DNA of 64,000 nt. Origin: Myroides sp. WP-1. Its GTDB lineage: Bacteria > Bacteroidota > Bacteroidia > Flavobacteriales > Flavobacteriaceae. Of the stretch, positions 1 through 7,161 are shown in pieces. Location: NCBI RefSeq assembly GCF_014145635.1, contig NZ_JACHTC010000002.1, positions 62,001 to 126,000 on the forward strand, given 5' to 3'. The notes below the pieces were generated by a model. It did not search any database and was not told the DNA's origin. It was given only the letters and a program-made list of their open reading frames with translations. Numbering within the stretch: position 1 is the first letter of the stretch; each line of letters opens with the position of its first letter. The position numbers and the translations under genes were made by a program.

Positions 1-1
1 A

Positions 2-2041
2 AAAGTATATATTTACGCAGCTAGTTTGGTTTTTGCTTTAGCAGCTGCTCAATTACAAGCACAAGACAGAAAACAACCCGTTTCAGGACCTGTACCCGTG
101 GTTCACGTAGGGAAACCTACTTCATTTACGTTGAAGAATGGAATGAAAGTATTGGTTGTTCCCAACCATAAATTACCTCAAGTATCGTATACCCTAACCA
201 TTGATAACCCTTTAATTGCTGAAGGTGATAAAGCAGGAGTTACTTCTATTTTATCTCAAGTTTTGGGAAATCAAACGAAAAAAATGTCCAAAGAACAATT
301 CAATGATGAGATTGATTTCTTAGGAGCTAATGTTCGTTTTTTCTCTAGTGGAGCTTTCGCAAGCGGATTGTCGAAATACAATGAAACAATTCTTGGATTG
401 TTGGCAGATGGTGCTTTAAATTCTGTTATCACACAGGAAGAATTCGATAAAGCAAAAGCACAGATTATCGAATCGTTAAAAACGAGCGAGAAAAGTGTAT
501 CTGCAGTTGCAAGTCGAGTTGAAGACGCTTTGTTGTATGGAAAGAATACTGCAGCAGGAGAGTTTGAAACTGAAGCTACTGTTTCTAATGTTACTTTGGC
601 TGATGTACAAGCATATTACGCAAAATACTTTACGCCAAATAACGCTTATTTAGTGGTTGTAGGAGATATTGATTACAAGAAAACAGAAAAGACAATCAAG
701 TCTTTGTTTGACAATTGGAAAAAATCTACCACAACTTTTGCTGAAGCAACAACGAATAAGAATGTAGCTCAAACGCAAATTGATTTCGTTAATATGCCAA
801 ACGCAGTGCAATCTGAAATTGCTTTGATCAATGAGGTTGAGTTGAAGATGACAGATAACGATTACTTTGCAGCCATTTTAGCCAACCAAATCCTAGGTGG
901 TGGTGGAGAAGGTCGTTTGTTTTTAAATTTACGTGAAGCACATGGATGGACGTATGGTGCCTATTCTTCAATCAGTACTGCGCGTAAGTATCCAGGAAAA
1001 TTTAGAGCGACAGCTTCTGTGCGCAATGTGGTAACAGATAGCGCAGTTACGGAGTTCATTAAAGAGATTGAATTAATGCGTACAACTTTAGTCAAAGACG
1101 AAGAGTTGAAAATGGCAAAAGCCAAGTATATCGGAAACTTTGTGATGGAAATTCAAAAACCTGAGACAGTAGCTCGTTATGCTTTAAATAAAGAATTACA
1201 CAAATTACCAGCTGATTTTTACGAAAATTACATCAAAGGTATTAATGCAGTAACACCTGCGGATATTCAAAAAGCAGCACAAAAATATTTCTTAAACGAC
1301 AATATGCGCATCGTAATTGTTGGAAAAGGAGCAGATGTTGTAAGTGGATTAGAAGGCTTGAATAAGCCAATGTATTTCTACGATAAAGAAGCTAATCCGG
1401 TTGAAAAACCTGTGTTCAAAAAAGAAGTACCTGCAGGAGTAACAGTACAAACTGTTTTAGCAAACTACATTCAAGCTATCGGAGGCGATGCAAAAGTGAA
1501 AGCTGTTAAATCGTTGTGGATTACAAGTGAAGCAGAAGTACAAGGAATGACATTGGAAATGGTGAACAAAGTAAAAGACGGCTTTTTGTCTTCAGAACAG
1601 AAAATGATGGGTGCAGTGATGTCTAAGCAAGTGATTACACCTAAAATGGGGTATGCAGTTGTACAAGGACAAAAAACAGAAATCACGGGTGAAGAGTTAA
1701 AAGAAGCACAAGCTGAAGCGGTTCCTTTTGGAGAGTTAAAAGCAGATGCAACTGCTGTGTTGACAGGTGTTGAATCAATCAATGGTGTGGATGCATACGG
1801 TGTGAAAGTAGGAAATACAACAAGCTACTATGACACAACAACAGGATTAAAAGTGGCTGCAGTACAAGAAGTGGAGCAAATGGGGCAAAAAATGCAGCAA
1901 GTGGTTAACTATTCTGATTACAAAGAAGTAAAAGGAATTAAATTTCCTTTCGTTCAATCGATGAATGTCGGTATTGAAATCGAAATGAAAATCAAAGAAA
2001 TTAAAGTTAACGAAGGAGTTTCGGATGCAGATTTTAAATAA
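2..2041 (+). CDS. M16 family peptidase subunit lacking the zinc motif (5' end outside window)
   Basis: Secreted member of the M16 (insulinase/pitrilysin-like) family, cut by the left window edge: the frame is open from base 2 and the first visible codons are the end of a signal peptide finishing AAAQLQAQD. Two M16 domains occupy roughly residues 35-450 of the visible part. The second carries the Arg/Tyr substrate-binding region (GRLFLNLREAHGWTYGAYS, near residue 305). The zinc motif HxxEH expected in the first domain is absent; the equivalent stretch reads GVTSILSQVLGNQT. In bacterial M16 pairs one subunit is catalytic and the other is a non-catalytic partner, so this is probably the partner, with an active M16 gene just outside the window (inference). 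About 190 further residues at the C-terminus resemble the extension seen in Bacteroidetes M16 proteins. A strong terminator follows. Confidence 0.85.
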   Translation, partial: KVYIYAASLVFALAAAQLQAQDRKQPVSGPVPVVHVGKPTSFTLKNGMKVLVVPNHKLPQVSYTLTIDNPLIAEGDKAGVTSILSQVLGNQTKKMSKEQFNDEIDFLGANVRFFSSGAFASGLSKYNETILGLLADGALNSVITQEEFDKAKAQIIESLKTSEKSVSAVASRVEDALLYGKNTAAGEFETEATVSNVTLADVQAYYAKYFTPNNAYLVVVGDIDYKKTEKTIKSLFDNWKKSTTTFAEATTNKNVAQTQIDFVNMPNAVQSEIALINEVELKMTDNDYFAAILANQILGGGGEGRLFLNLREAHGWTYGAYSSISTARKYPGKFRATASVRNVVTDSAVTEFIKEIELMRTTLVKDEELKMAKAKYIGNFVMEIQKPETVARYALNKELHKLPADFYENYIKGINAVTPADIQKAAQKYFLNDNMRIVIVGKGADVVSGLEGLNKPMYFYDKEANPVEKPVFKKEVPAGVTVQTVLANYIQAIGGDAKVKAVKSLWITSEAEVQGMTLEMVNKVKDGFLSSEQKMMGAVMSKQVITPKMGYAVVQGQKTEITGEELKEAQAEAVPFGELKADATAVLTGVESINGVDAYGVKVGNTTSYYDTTTGLKVAAVQEVEQMGQKMQQVVNYSDYKEVKGIKFPFVQSMNVGIEIEMKIKEIKVNEGVSDADFK

Positions 2042-2071
2042 TCTTTTTTAAAATTAATTATAATTCTTTTG

Positions 2072-2104
2072 AAAAGTCGCTATTCACAACGAATAGCGAC
2101 TTTT
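2072..2104 (+). terminator. Rho-independent terminator after the M16 gene
   Basis: Perfect 14-bp inverted repeat (arms 2072-2085 and 2091-2104, loop ACAAC) running into a T-rich tract, 30 bp after the M16 stop codon. Confidence 0.85.
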
Positions 2105-2216
2105 TGTTTTTAATAAATAGACATCGTAAAAAAGGAAATGGTGCTTGCTCTATCTTGAGGTATTGATTCTCAAAACAAAAAGAGTGAATTGCGAGAAGAG
2201 ACGATTTTATTTTTTG

Positions 2217-2224
2217 TATTTTTG
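2217..2224 (+). promoter_or_regulatory. Bacteroidetes -7 promoter element upstream of the metal-binding lipoprotein
   Basis: TATTTTTG matches the TAnnTTTG -7 consensus and lies about 40 bp before the start codon at 2266. No convincing -33 TTG at normal spacing was found. Confidence 0.5.
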
Positions 2225-2265
2225 TGGCTACAAAAGCAATGTATTAACTCGTTAACAAGAACAAG

Positions 2266-2658
2266 ATGAAAATAGTAAAACTTGGATTAGTTGCCTTATT
2301 AGGAGGTGTTTTTTTAGTGGGATGTAAAAGCGAAACTAAAAAAGAAGCAGAGTCAACGGAAACAGTAGAGCAAGTAGAAACAGCACCAGTAACGGAATCA
2401 ACAGAAGTAGCTGGAAACATGGAACAAGCTACTTTTCAAATCGAAGGAATGACTTGCGCTTTGGGATGTGCTAAAATGATCGAAGGAAAGTTGACAGGAT
2501 TACAAGGAGTAAAAGAAGCAACTGTTGATTTTGAAAGCAAAACAGCAACTGTAATTTTTGACGATGCAAAACAAAATGGAGAGTCATTAACACAAACAGT
2601 TCAAAAGATTGCTAATGGCAGTTATAAAGTAGAAAATTTAGAGGTTAAGACACTTTAA
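2266..2658 (+). CDS. Lipoprotein with heavy-metal-associated (HMA) domain
   Basis: A 130-residue lipoprotein. The signal peptide ends in a lipobox (LVGC, Cys20), followed by an acidic, Thr/Glu-rich linker to about residue 50. A single ferredoxin-fold HMA domain follows (about 55-125). Its metal loop reads GMTCALGCA, so the two cysteines are three residues apart (CxxxC) rather than the usual CxxC of MerP, CopZ and P-type ATPases. I recall this spacing as common in Bacteroidetes lipoproteins of this type. It probably binds copper or another soft metal in the periplasm. It stands alone with its own promoter and terminator, with no adjacent P-type ATPase, so the metal and partner are unknown. Confidence 0.85.
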   Translation: MKIVKLGLVALLGGVFLVGCKSETKKEAESTETVEQVETAPVTESTEVAGNMEQATFQIEGMTCALGCAKMIEGKLTGLQGVKEATVDFESKTATVIFDDAKQNGESLTQTVQKIANGSYKVENLEVKTL

Positions 2659-2670
2659 TTAAATAAAAAA

Positions 2671-2697
2671 AGCTTTCGTCATACGAAAGCTTTTTTT
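2671..2697. terminator. Bidirectional terminator between converging genes
   Basis: A 9-bp GC-containing stem (2671-2679 and 2683-2691, loop CAT) is flanked by an A-run on the left and a T-run on the right. It can therefore end both the HMA lipoprotein (plus) and gldD (minus) transcripts. Confidence 0.85.
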
Positions 2698-2721
2698 ATG
2701 TTGAAATTTAGTTTTTCAGGA

Positions 2722-3300
2722 TTAATTATGTTCCCATTTTAAAGATTCTAGCATTTGACGCATATCTTGTTGGATATAATGACTTGCTGGAAGAATGGAA
2801 TCAAAGTTGGGTTTGGCATAAAAATACAAAGAAGCAACGACAAAGTTTTTAACGCTATCTGTGGCGTAGAATTGTACATTTGTTGCTGCATCACCTCCAA
2901 CGTGATAGAACATGCCGTAAACGCGATCTTTCGCATTGACAAATGGTTGTTCTACAATTTCATCTGCCTTGATAAAATGTTCATAAGTCAATTTTTGAGC
3001 GTCTTTTAACAAAGCATCCAGGTTGTTGTCAACCGTTTTATAGTTCATGAATATTGTTGCCTTCATTTGAGGATAATGAACCTCAAAAGCTGTTGATTTA
3101 AGCTCTTTGACCGAAGCATTTTTGTTTAAATCAAAAGTAAAATGATGGTACGAGTTTTCATAGCTTTGATAAGTGGGCTCAGGATAATTAAGCGCCAAGT
3201 AAGCGTTGGGTCTTGGGGTACTTTCTTTTTTACAAGATCCTAAAGTAAGGAATAAGCCTAAAAAGGCTGCGCTATAAAGGGTAAATGTTTTGTGAAACAT
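2722..3300 (-). CDS. gldD: Gliding motility lipoprotein GldD
   Basis: A 192-residue lipoprotein recognised as GldD, an outer-envelope protein required for gliding motility and linked to type IX secretion in Flavobacterium johnsoniae. The signal peptide ends in lipobox LGSC (Cys23) followed by KKES; the mature start has the GldD-like Pro-rich segment (PRPNAYLALNYPEPTYQ). It is the last gene of a minus-strand mutY-ssb-gldD run, 21 bp downstream of ssb, and shares the terminator at 2671-2697. In F. johnsoniae gldE lies directly before gldD; here the ssb-gldD gap is too short to hold it. Confidence 0.88.
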   Translation of the reverse strand: MFHKTFTLYSAAFLGLFLTLGSCKKESTPRPNAYLALNYPEPTYQSYENSYHHFTFDLNKNASVKELKSTAFEVHYPQMKATIFMNYKTVDNNLDALLKDAQKLTYEHFIKADEIVEQPFVNAKDRVYGMFYHVGGDAATNVQFYATDSVKNFVVASLYFYAKPNFDSILPASHYIQQDMRQMLESLKWEHN

Positions 3301-3321
3301 AGGGTTGATTTACTTATCCGA

Positions 3322-3762
3322 TTAAAAGGGTAAATTGTCATTGTTACTTTCGCCTGGGATGGAGAAGTTGTCAATTGCCTTTTTGCGTTCAATTTCTTCT
3401 GGGGTAGCTGTTTTGCTACTGTCTTTTTTTGTGTCGAGAAACATGAATTCCGTTACGATAATCTCGACAATTTGCTTTTGTATACCGTCTTCCGTTGCCC
3501 ATTGTCTGGTTCGGATTCGGCCTTCTACATAAATGCGGTCTCCTTTAGTTAGGTATTTTTCACATACTTCTGCCTGTTTATTTCGCACTACAATATTGTG
3601 CCATTCCGTAGAGGTAATGCGTTCATTGCTCGTTTTGTTGATGTACACCTCGTTGGTTGCTAAGGGAAAACGTCCAATGCAATTGCCATTCTCAAAATAG
3701 TGTATTTTGACATTTTCGCCTAAGTGGCCAATTAGGGTAACTTTGTTCAATGTACCATTCAT
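3322..3762 (-). CDS. ssb: Single-stranded DNA-binding protein
   Basis: A 146-residue OB-fold protein that coats single-stranded DNA in replication, recombination and repair. The N-terminus (NKVTLIGHLGENVKI) and the segment STEWHNIVVRNKQAEVCEKYL are typical SSB core, and the acidic C-terminal tail ends NDNLPF, the partner-binding tip (consensus DDLPF). It lies 11 bp downstream of mutY and 21 bp upstream of gldD, so the three are probably co-transcribed. It may be one of several SSB paralogues in the genome. Confidence 0.93.
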   Translation of the reverse strand: MNGTLNKVTLIGHLGENVKIHYFENGNCIGRFPLATNEVYINKTSNERITSTEWHNIVVRNKQAEVCEKYLTKGDRIYVEGRIRTRQWATEDGIQKQIVEIIVTEFMFLDTKKDSSKTATPEEIERKKAIDNFSIPGESNNDNLPF

Positions 3763-3773
3763 AGATGCAAAAA

Positions 3774-4808
3774 TTATACGGTTAAGGATTGAATAAAGTT
3801 ATGAATTACAATCGGAAAACCAAATTTATTTAAATCGTGCCAAGGGGTCGTTTCTCCGGGGATAATCTCAGTTTGAATCATCCAAAATCGAAGGTGTAGT
3901 TTTTGATGTGATAGTTGGTGAATGATCACTTCTTCCGTCAGGCAGGTTAGTTGTGTAATAGAGGTGGTAGGATAGCGCGCATAGACCTGTTTTTCTAAAT
4001 CAATAGCTTCATCCGTAAATCGATCGATAACCGGAAATTGGTAGAGATTTTGCCAAATATCTTTTTGAGTTCGCTGTTCTAAAAGGGTATGATTATTTCC
4101 GTCCAAAAAGATGAGAAAATCCATATATCGGTTTTTAACCTTGACTTTACTGAGTTTTACAGGTAATTTATCTACTTGATTGGTTTGATAGGCGACACAG
4201 GATGTAATAAAAGGACAAGGAGCGCAATTTGTTCCTTTCGGCGTGCATTGAATCGCGCCAAAATCCATAATAGCTTGGTTGAAAATCGCGGGTTGCTGCG
4301 GTGAAATAAGTGTTGCTGCAACGGCCTGAAATTCTTTTTTTGTCCTTTGAGTAGCTATATCAGATGTAATTCCGTAAATTCGTGCGAGAACTCGGAAAAC
4401 ATTTCCATCCACAACGGGAACAACTTCATCATAAGCGATAGAGGCAATCGCGGCGGCGGTGTATTCACCTACGCCTTTTAAAGTGAGTAGTTCTTTATAA
4501 GTAGTTGGGAATTGTCCGTTTAGTTCATGGGCTACCTTTTTAGCTGTAGCGTGTAAATTGCGCGCTCTACTATAGTAACCCAGCCCTTGCCAAAGTAATA
4601 AAACATCATCTTCTTGGGCATTTGCTAGATCAAAAACAGTAGGATAAGCCTGTTTAAAAGCCTCAAAATAGGGTAATCCTTGCGCTACACGCGTCTGTTG
4701 AAGAATAATTTCTGATAGCCAAATAGAATAAGGATCTTTTGTTTCACGCCAAGGTAAAATGCGTTTGTTGTCTAAGTACCAAGCTATTAGTTTGTTAGAG
4801 AAAATCAT
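3774..4808 (-). CDS. mutY: A/G-specific adenine glycosylase MutY
   Basis: A 344-residue base-excision repair enzyme that removes adenine mispaired with 8-oxoguanine. Catalytic Glu33 sits in SEIILQQTR. The helix-hairpin-helix LKGVGEYTAAAI is followed by Asp134 (PVVDGNVFRVL). The 4Fe-4S ligands are Cys188, Cys195, Cys198 and Cys204 (C-x6-C-x2-C-x5-C). The C-terminal part (about 225-344) is the NUDIX-like domain that recognises 8-oxoguanine. It is the first gene of the mutY-ssb-gldD run, divergent from the HU gene, with a -7 element just upstream. Confidence 0.95.
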   Translation of the reverse strand: MIFSNKLIAWYLDNKRILPWRETKDPYSIWLSEIILQQTRVAQGLPYFEAFKQAYPTVFDLANAQEDDVLLLWQGLGYYSRARNLHATAKKVAHELNGQFPTTYKELLTLKGVGEYTAAAIASIAYDEVVPVVDGNVFRVLARIYGITSDIATQRTKKEFQAVAATLISPQQPAIFNQAIMDFGAIQCTPKGTNCAPCPFITSCVAYQTNQVDKLPVKLSKVKVKNRYMDFLIFLDGNNHTLLEQRTQKDIWQNLYQFPVIDRFTDEAIDLEKQVYARYPTTSITQLTCLTEEVIIHQLSHQKLHLRFWMIQTEIIPGETTPWHDLNKFGFPIVIHNFIQSLTV

Positions 4809-4827
4809 GATGAAAATGTGTGAGGGG

Positions 4828-4835
4828 CAAAAATA
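4828..4835 (-). promoter_or_regulatory. -7 promoter element for mutY-ssb-gldD
   Basis: On the minus strand this reads TATTTTTG (TAnnTTTG consensus), 20 bp upstream of the mutY start codon. The -33 element is not clear. Confidence 0.45.
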
Positions 4836-4868
4836 AACGATATATAATTAAATTTTAATCGATTAAGA

Positions 4869-4900
4869 TTGAATTATTGGATTATAAATTAATATATTTG
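4869..4900 (+). promoter_or_regulatory. Promoter of the HU gene
   Basis: TTG at 4869-4871, a 21-bp spacer and TATATTTG at 4893-4900 match the Bacteroidetes sigma-A promoter. It lies 47 bp before the HU start codon. Confidence 0.6.
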
Positions 4901-4947
4901 CACACTCTAAAAAAAACGGACAACAACAAATATAATTAATATCTAAA

Positions 4948-5244
4948 ATGACTAAAGCGGACATTGTAGCTAAAATTTCAGAGAAATTAGGGCTTGAGAA
5001 AGGTGACGTTCAAGCGACAGTAGAATCTTTTATGGATGAAGTAAAAGCGTCGTTAGAAACAGGTGAAAATGTGTATTTAAGAGGTTTTGGAAGTTTTATC
5101 ATCAAAACAAGAGCTGAGAAAACTGGAAGAAACATTTCAAAAAACACAACAATTAGGATTCCAGCTCACAACATTCCTGCATTTAAACCAGCTAAAGTGT
5201 TTGTAGAAGGTGTAAAATCAAACACAGAAGTAAAAGTAAAATAA
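4948..5244 (+). CDS. HU/IHF-family DNA-binding protein
   Basis: A 98-residue nucleoid protein that bends and compacts DNA. The N-terminal helices (MTKADIVAKISEKLGLEK) and the signature strand ENVYLRGFGSFIIKTRAEKTGRN are typical of HU/IHF; the DNA-binding arm contains IRIPAHNIPAFKPAKVF with the intercalating Pro. It is followed within 30 bp by a tiny basic ribosomal-type protein and then RNase G, a conserved order in Bacteroidetes. In Flavobacterium literature this gene was called himA. Confidence 0.93.
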   Translation: MTKADIVAKISEKLGLEKGDVQATVESFMDEVKASLETGENVYLRGFGSFIIKTRAEKTGRNISKNTTIRIPAHNIPAFKPAKVFVEGVKSNTEVKVK

Positions 5245-5271
5245 TTTATTAATCTCTAAATTACACACATT

Positions 5272-5364
5272 ATGCCAAGTGGTAAAAAAAGAAAAAGACA
5301 TAAGGTAGCAACGCATAAGCGTAAAAAAAGAGCGAGAGCTAACCGTCACAAAAAGAAAAAGTAG
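5272..5364 (+). CDS. Very basic 30-residue protein, probable small ribosomal protein (bL38-like)
   Basis: A 30-codon frame reads MPSGKKRKRHKVATHKRKKR followed by ARANRHKKKK. Roughly two-thirds of residues are Lys, Arg or His and none is acidic. The composition, the HU-rng context and the terminator overlapping its stop codon argue for a real gene. The sequence resembles a short conserved Bacteroidetes protein that I believe corresponds to bL38, reported in the F. johnsoniae ribosome; that identification is from memory and not certain. It begins 27 bp after the HU stop codon and is probably co-transcribed with HU. It is too short for routine ORF callers and easily missed. Confidence 0.72.
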   Translation: MPSGKKRKRHKVATHKRKKRARANRHKKKK

Positions 5365-5384
5365 TTTAATACTACTTTTTTCTT
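5356..5384 (+). terminator. Terminator overlapping the stop codon of the 30-residue gene
   Basis: A 10-bp stem (5356-5365 and 5371-5380, loop TTAAT) followed by a T-rich tract. The left arm contains the stop codon of the small basic gene, so the HU transcript probably ends here. Confidence 0.65.
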
Positions 5385-5444
5385 TTCTAAGAAAGTTCAA
5401 AAGTACGTTCATTGATAGATATCTTATCAAGTTAAAGAAGGAAT

Positions 5445-5464
5445 AAACAAGTGTATACTTGTTT
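5445..5464 (+). other. Small AT-rich hairpin upstream of rng
   Basis: Perfect 8-bp inverted repeat (5445-5452 and 5457-5464, loop GTAT) followed by TTTTAAAA, in the 194-bp gap between the small basic gene and rng. It could be an operator or a 5' leader hairpin of rng, for example an RNase autoregulation site. Its role is not established; nothing else stands out in this gap. Confidence 0.35.
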
Positions 5465-5558
5465 TTAAAATAATGTTTAATCCATCTATACAAACTCATT
5501 TTGTTTTGAACGGATCTCCGAATAACCAAAGCAGTGTAATGAATGAGTATGGATAAAA

Positions 5559-7124
5559 ATGTACAGTGTGAATAAAGAGCTAATTATTAGGTCGAATTCT
5601 GATACAGTAGATTTTGCCTTATTAAAAGATGGAAAACTAATTGAACTGCATAGAGAGCGTGAAGCAGATGAAGGTAATGGTTTTCAGGTCGGCGATATTT
5701 TTATCGCTAAAATTAGAAAACCCGTTCCCGGATTGAATGCAGCGTTTGTGCATGTAGGTTTTGAAAAAGATGCTTTCTTGCATTATCACGACCTTGGGCC
5801 AAACTTAAAAACGCTATTGAAGTTCACTAAACTTGTAAGTGGAGGTAAATTAAAAGATTACGCCCTAGAGAACTTTGTCTTTGAAGACGAAATTGATAAA
5901 GATGGTGCTATTACTGATGTATTAAGCGCCAATCAATCTTTATTAGTTCAGATTGTAAAAGAACCAATTTCAACCAAAGGACCTCGTATTAGTTCAGAGT
6001 TGTCTATAGCAGGTCGATATGTCGTACTTGTACCTTTTTCGAATCGCATTTCAATTTCTCAAAAAATTGAATCCAAAGAAGAAAAGGAGCGCTTAAAAAA
6101 ACTAGTACAGTCTATCAAACCCAAAGGTTTTGGTGTAATCGTACGCACAGTTGCAGAAGGCATGAAAGTGAGCGAAATCGACAAAGATCTACGCAACTTA
6201 ATGGCCAAATGGAACAACATGTGCAAAAAGTTAACAACTGCACATCATCCTTCTAAAGTATTGGGTGAAGTTAATAAGGCTTCTTCAATATTAAGAGATG
6301 TTTTTAATGATACTTTTACAGGTATCATTACAGATGATGAGGATCTGTATTATCAAACTAAGGACTATTTGCAAGAAATTGCCCCTGCTAAGGTGTCGAT
6401 TGTCAAGCATTATCAGTCGAGAGAAGTTCCTATTTTTGAGAAATACAGCATTGAACGCCAGATTAAAACCTCTTTTGGTAAAACCGTTTCTATGAGCAAA
6501 GGTGCTTATTTGATTATAGAACATACGGAGGCGTTACATGTCATTGATGTGAATAGCGGTAATCGTTCGAATAAAGCACAATCACAAGAAGACACTGCCC
6601 TTGAAGTTAATTTAATTGCGGCGGCTGAGATAGCACGTCAGTTGAGGTTAAGAGATATGGGTGGAATTATCGTGGTCGATTTTATTGATATGGGGAATCC
6701 TGAAAATAGAAAGACCTTGTACGACTTCTTGAAAGAAGAAATGAGCGATGATAAAGCCAAACACAAAATTTTACCACCGAGTAAATTTGGATTGATCCAA
6801 ATCACTAGACAACGCGTTCGTCCTGAAGTGTCGATCGAAACTAGAGAAGAGGATCCAAATGAGCATGGTGAGATCGAAGCTCCTATTTTGGTTATTGACA
6901 AGATTAGAGCGAGTATCGAAAATATTATTGCAAGAGATCCATCTTGCAAAATAATCTTGAATACACACCCTTTTGTGGCTGCTTACCTTACTAAAGGTTT
7001 GCCGTCATTGCGTATGAAGTGGTGGATGGAATTCAAGAAATGGATCAAAATTGTACCGCGTGACGCTTACACGTATTTAGAATACCATTTCTTTGATGAT
7101 AAAGGAAAGGAAATATCAGAATAA
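5559..7124 (+). CDS. rng: Ribonuclease G (Rne/Rng family)
   Basis: A 521-residue endoribonuclease of the RNase E/G family, acting in mRNA turnover and rRNA 5' processing. The N-terminal S1-like domain contains the family signature VGDIFIAKIRKPVPGLNAAF and HVGFEKDAFLHYHD. The catalytic DNase I-like part includes LHVIDVNSGNRS and GGIIVVDFIDM, with the Asp residues that bind magnesium. The long disordered tail of RNase E is absent, so RNase G is the better name. It sits downstream of HU and the small ribosomal-type gene (cafA in older Flavobacterium maps) and ends at a strong terminator. Confidence 0.93.
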   Translation: MYSVNKELIIRSNSDTVDFALLKDGKLIELHREREADEGNGFQVGDIFIAKIRKPVPGLNAAFVHVGFEKDAFLHYHDLGPNLKTLLKFTKLVSGGKLKDYALENFVFEDEIDKDGAITDVLSANQSLLVQIVKEPISTKGPRISSELSIAGRYVVLVPFSNRISISQKIESKEEKERLKKLVQSIKPKGFGVIVRTVAEGMKVSEIDKDLRNLMAKWNNMCKKLTTAHHPSKVLGEVNKASSILRDVFNDTFTGIITDDEDLYYQTKDYLQEIAPAKVSIVKHYQSREVPIFEKYSIERQIKTSFGKTVSMSKGAYLIIEHTEALHVIDVNSGNRSNKAQSQEDTALEVNLIAAAEIARQLRLRDMGGIIVVDFIDMGNPENRKTLYDFLKEEMSDDKAKHKILPPSKFGLIQITRQRVRPEVSIETREEDPNEHGEIEAPILVIDKIRASIENIIARDPSCKIILNTHPFVAAYLTKGLPSLRMKWWMEFKKWIKIVPRDAYTYLEYHFFDDKGKEISE

Positions 7125-7127
7125 CGA

Positions 7128-7158
7128 AAAACCCAAAACGGCATCCGTTTTGGGTTTT
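7128..7158. terminator. Bidirectional terminator between rng and pbpC
   Basis: Perfect 14-bp stem (7128-7141 and 7145-7158, loop CAT) with A-rich left and T-rich right flanks, between converging genes. Confidence 0.9.
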
Positions 7159-7161
7159 TTG

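Noticed and set aside
5365..5558. TTGATA/TATCAA imperfect palindrome upstream of rng as a riboswitch or operator
   Set aside because: Only six paired bases with a long imperfect centre; too weak to call.
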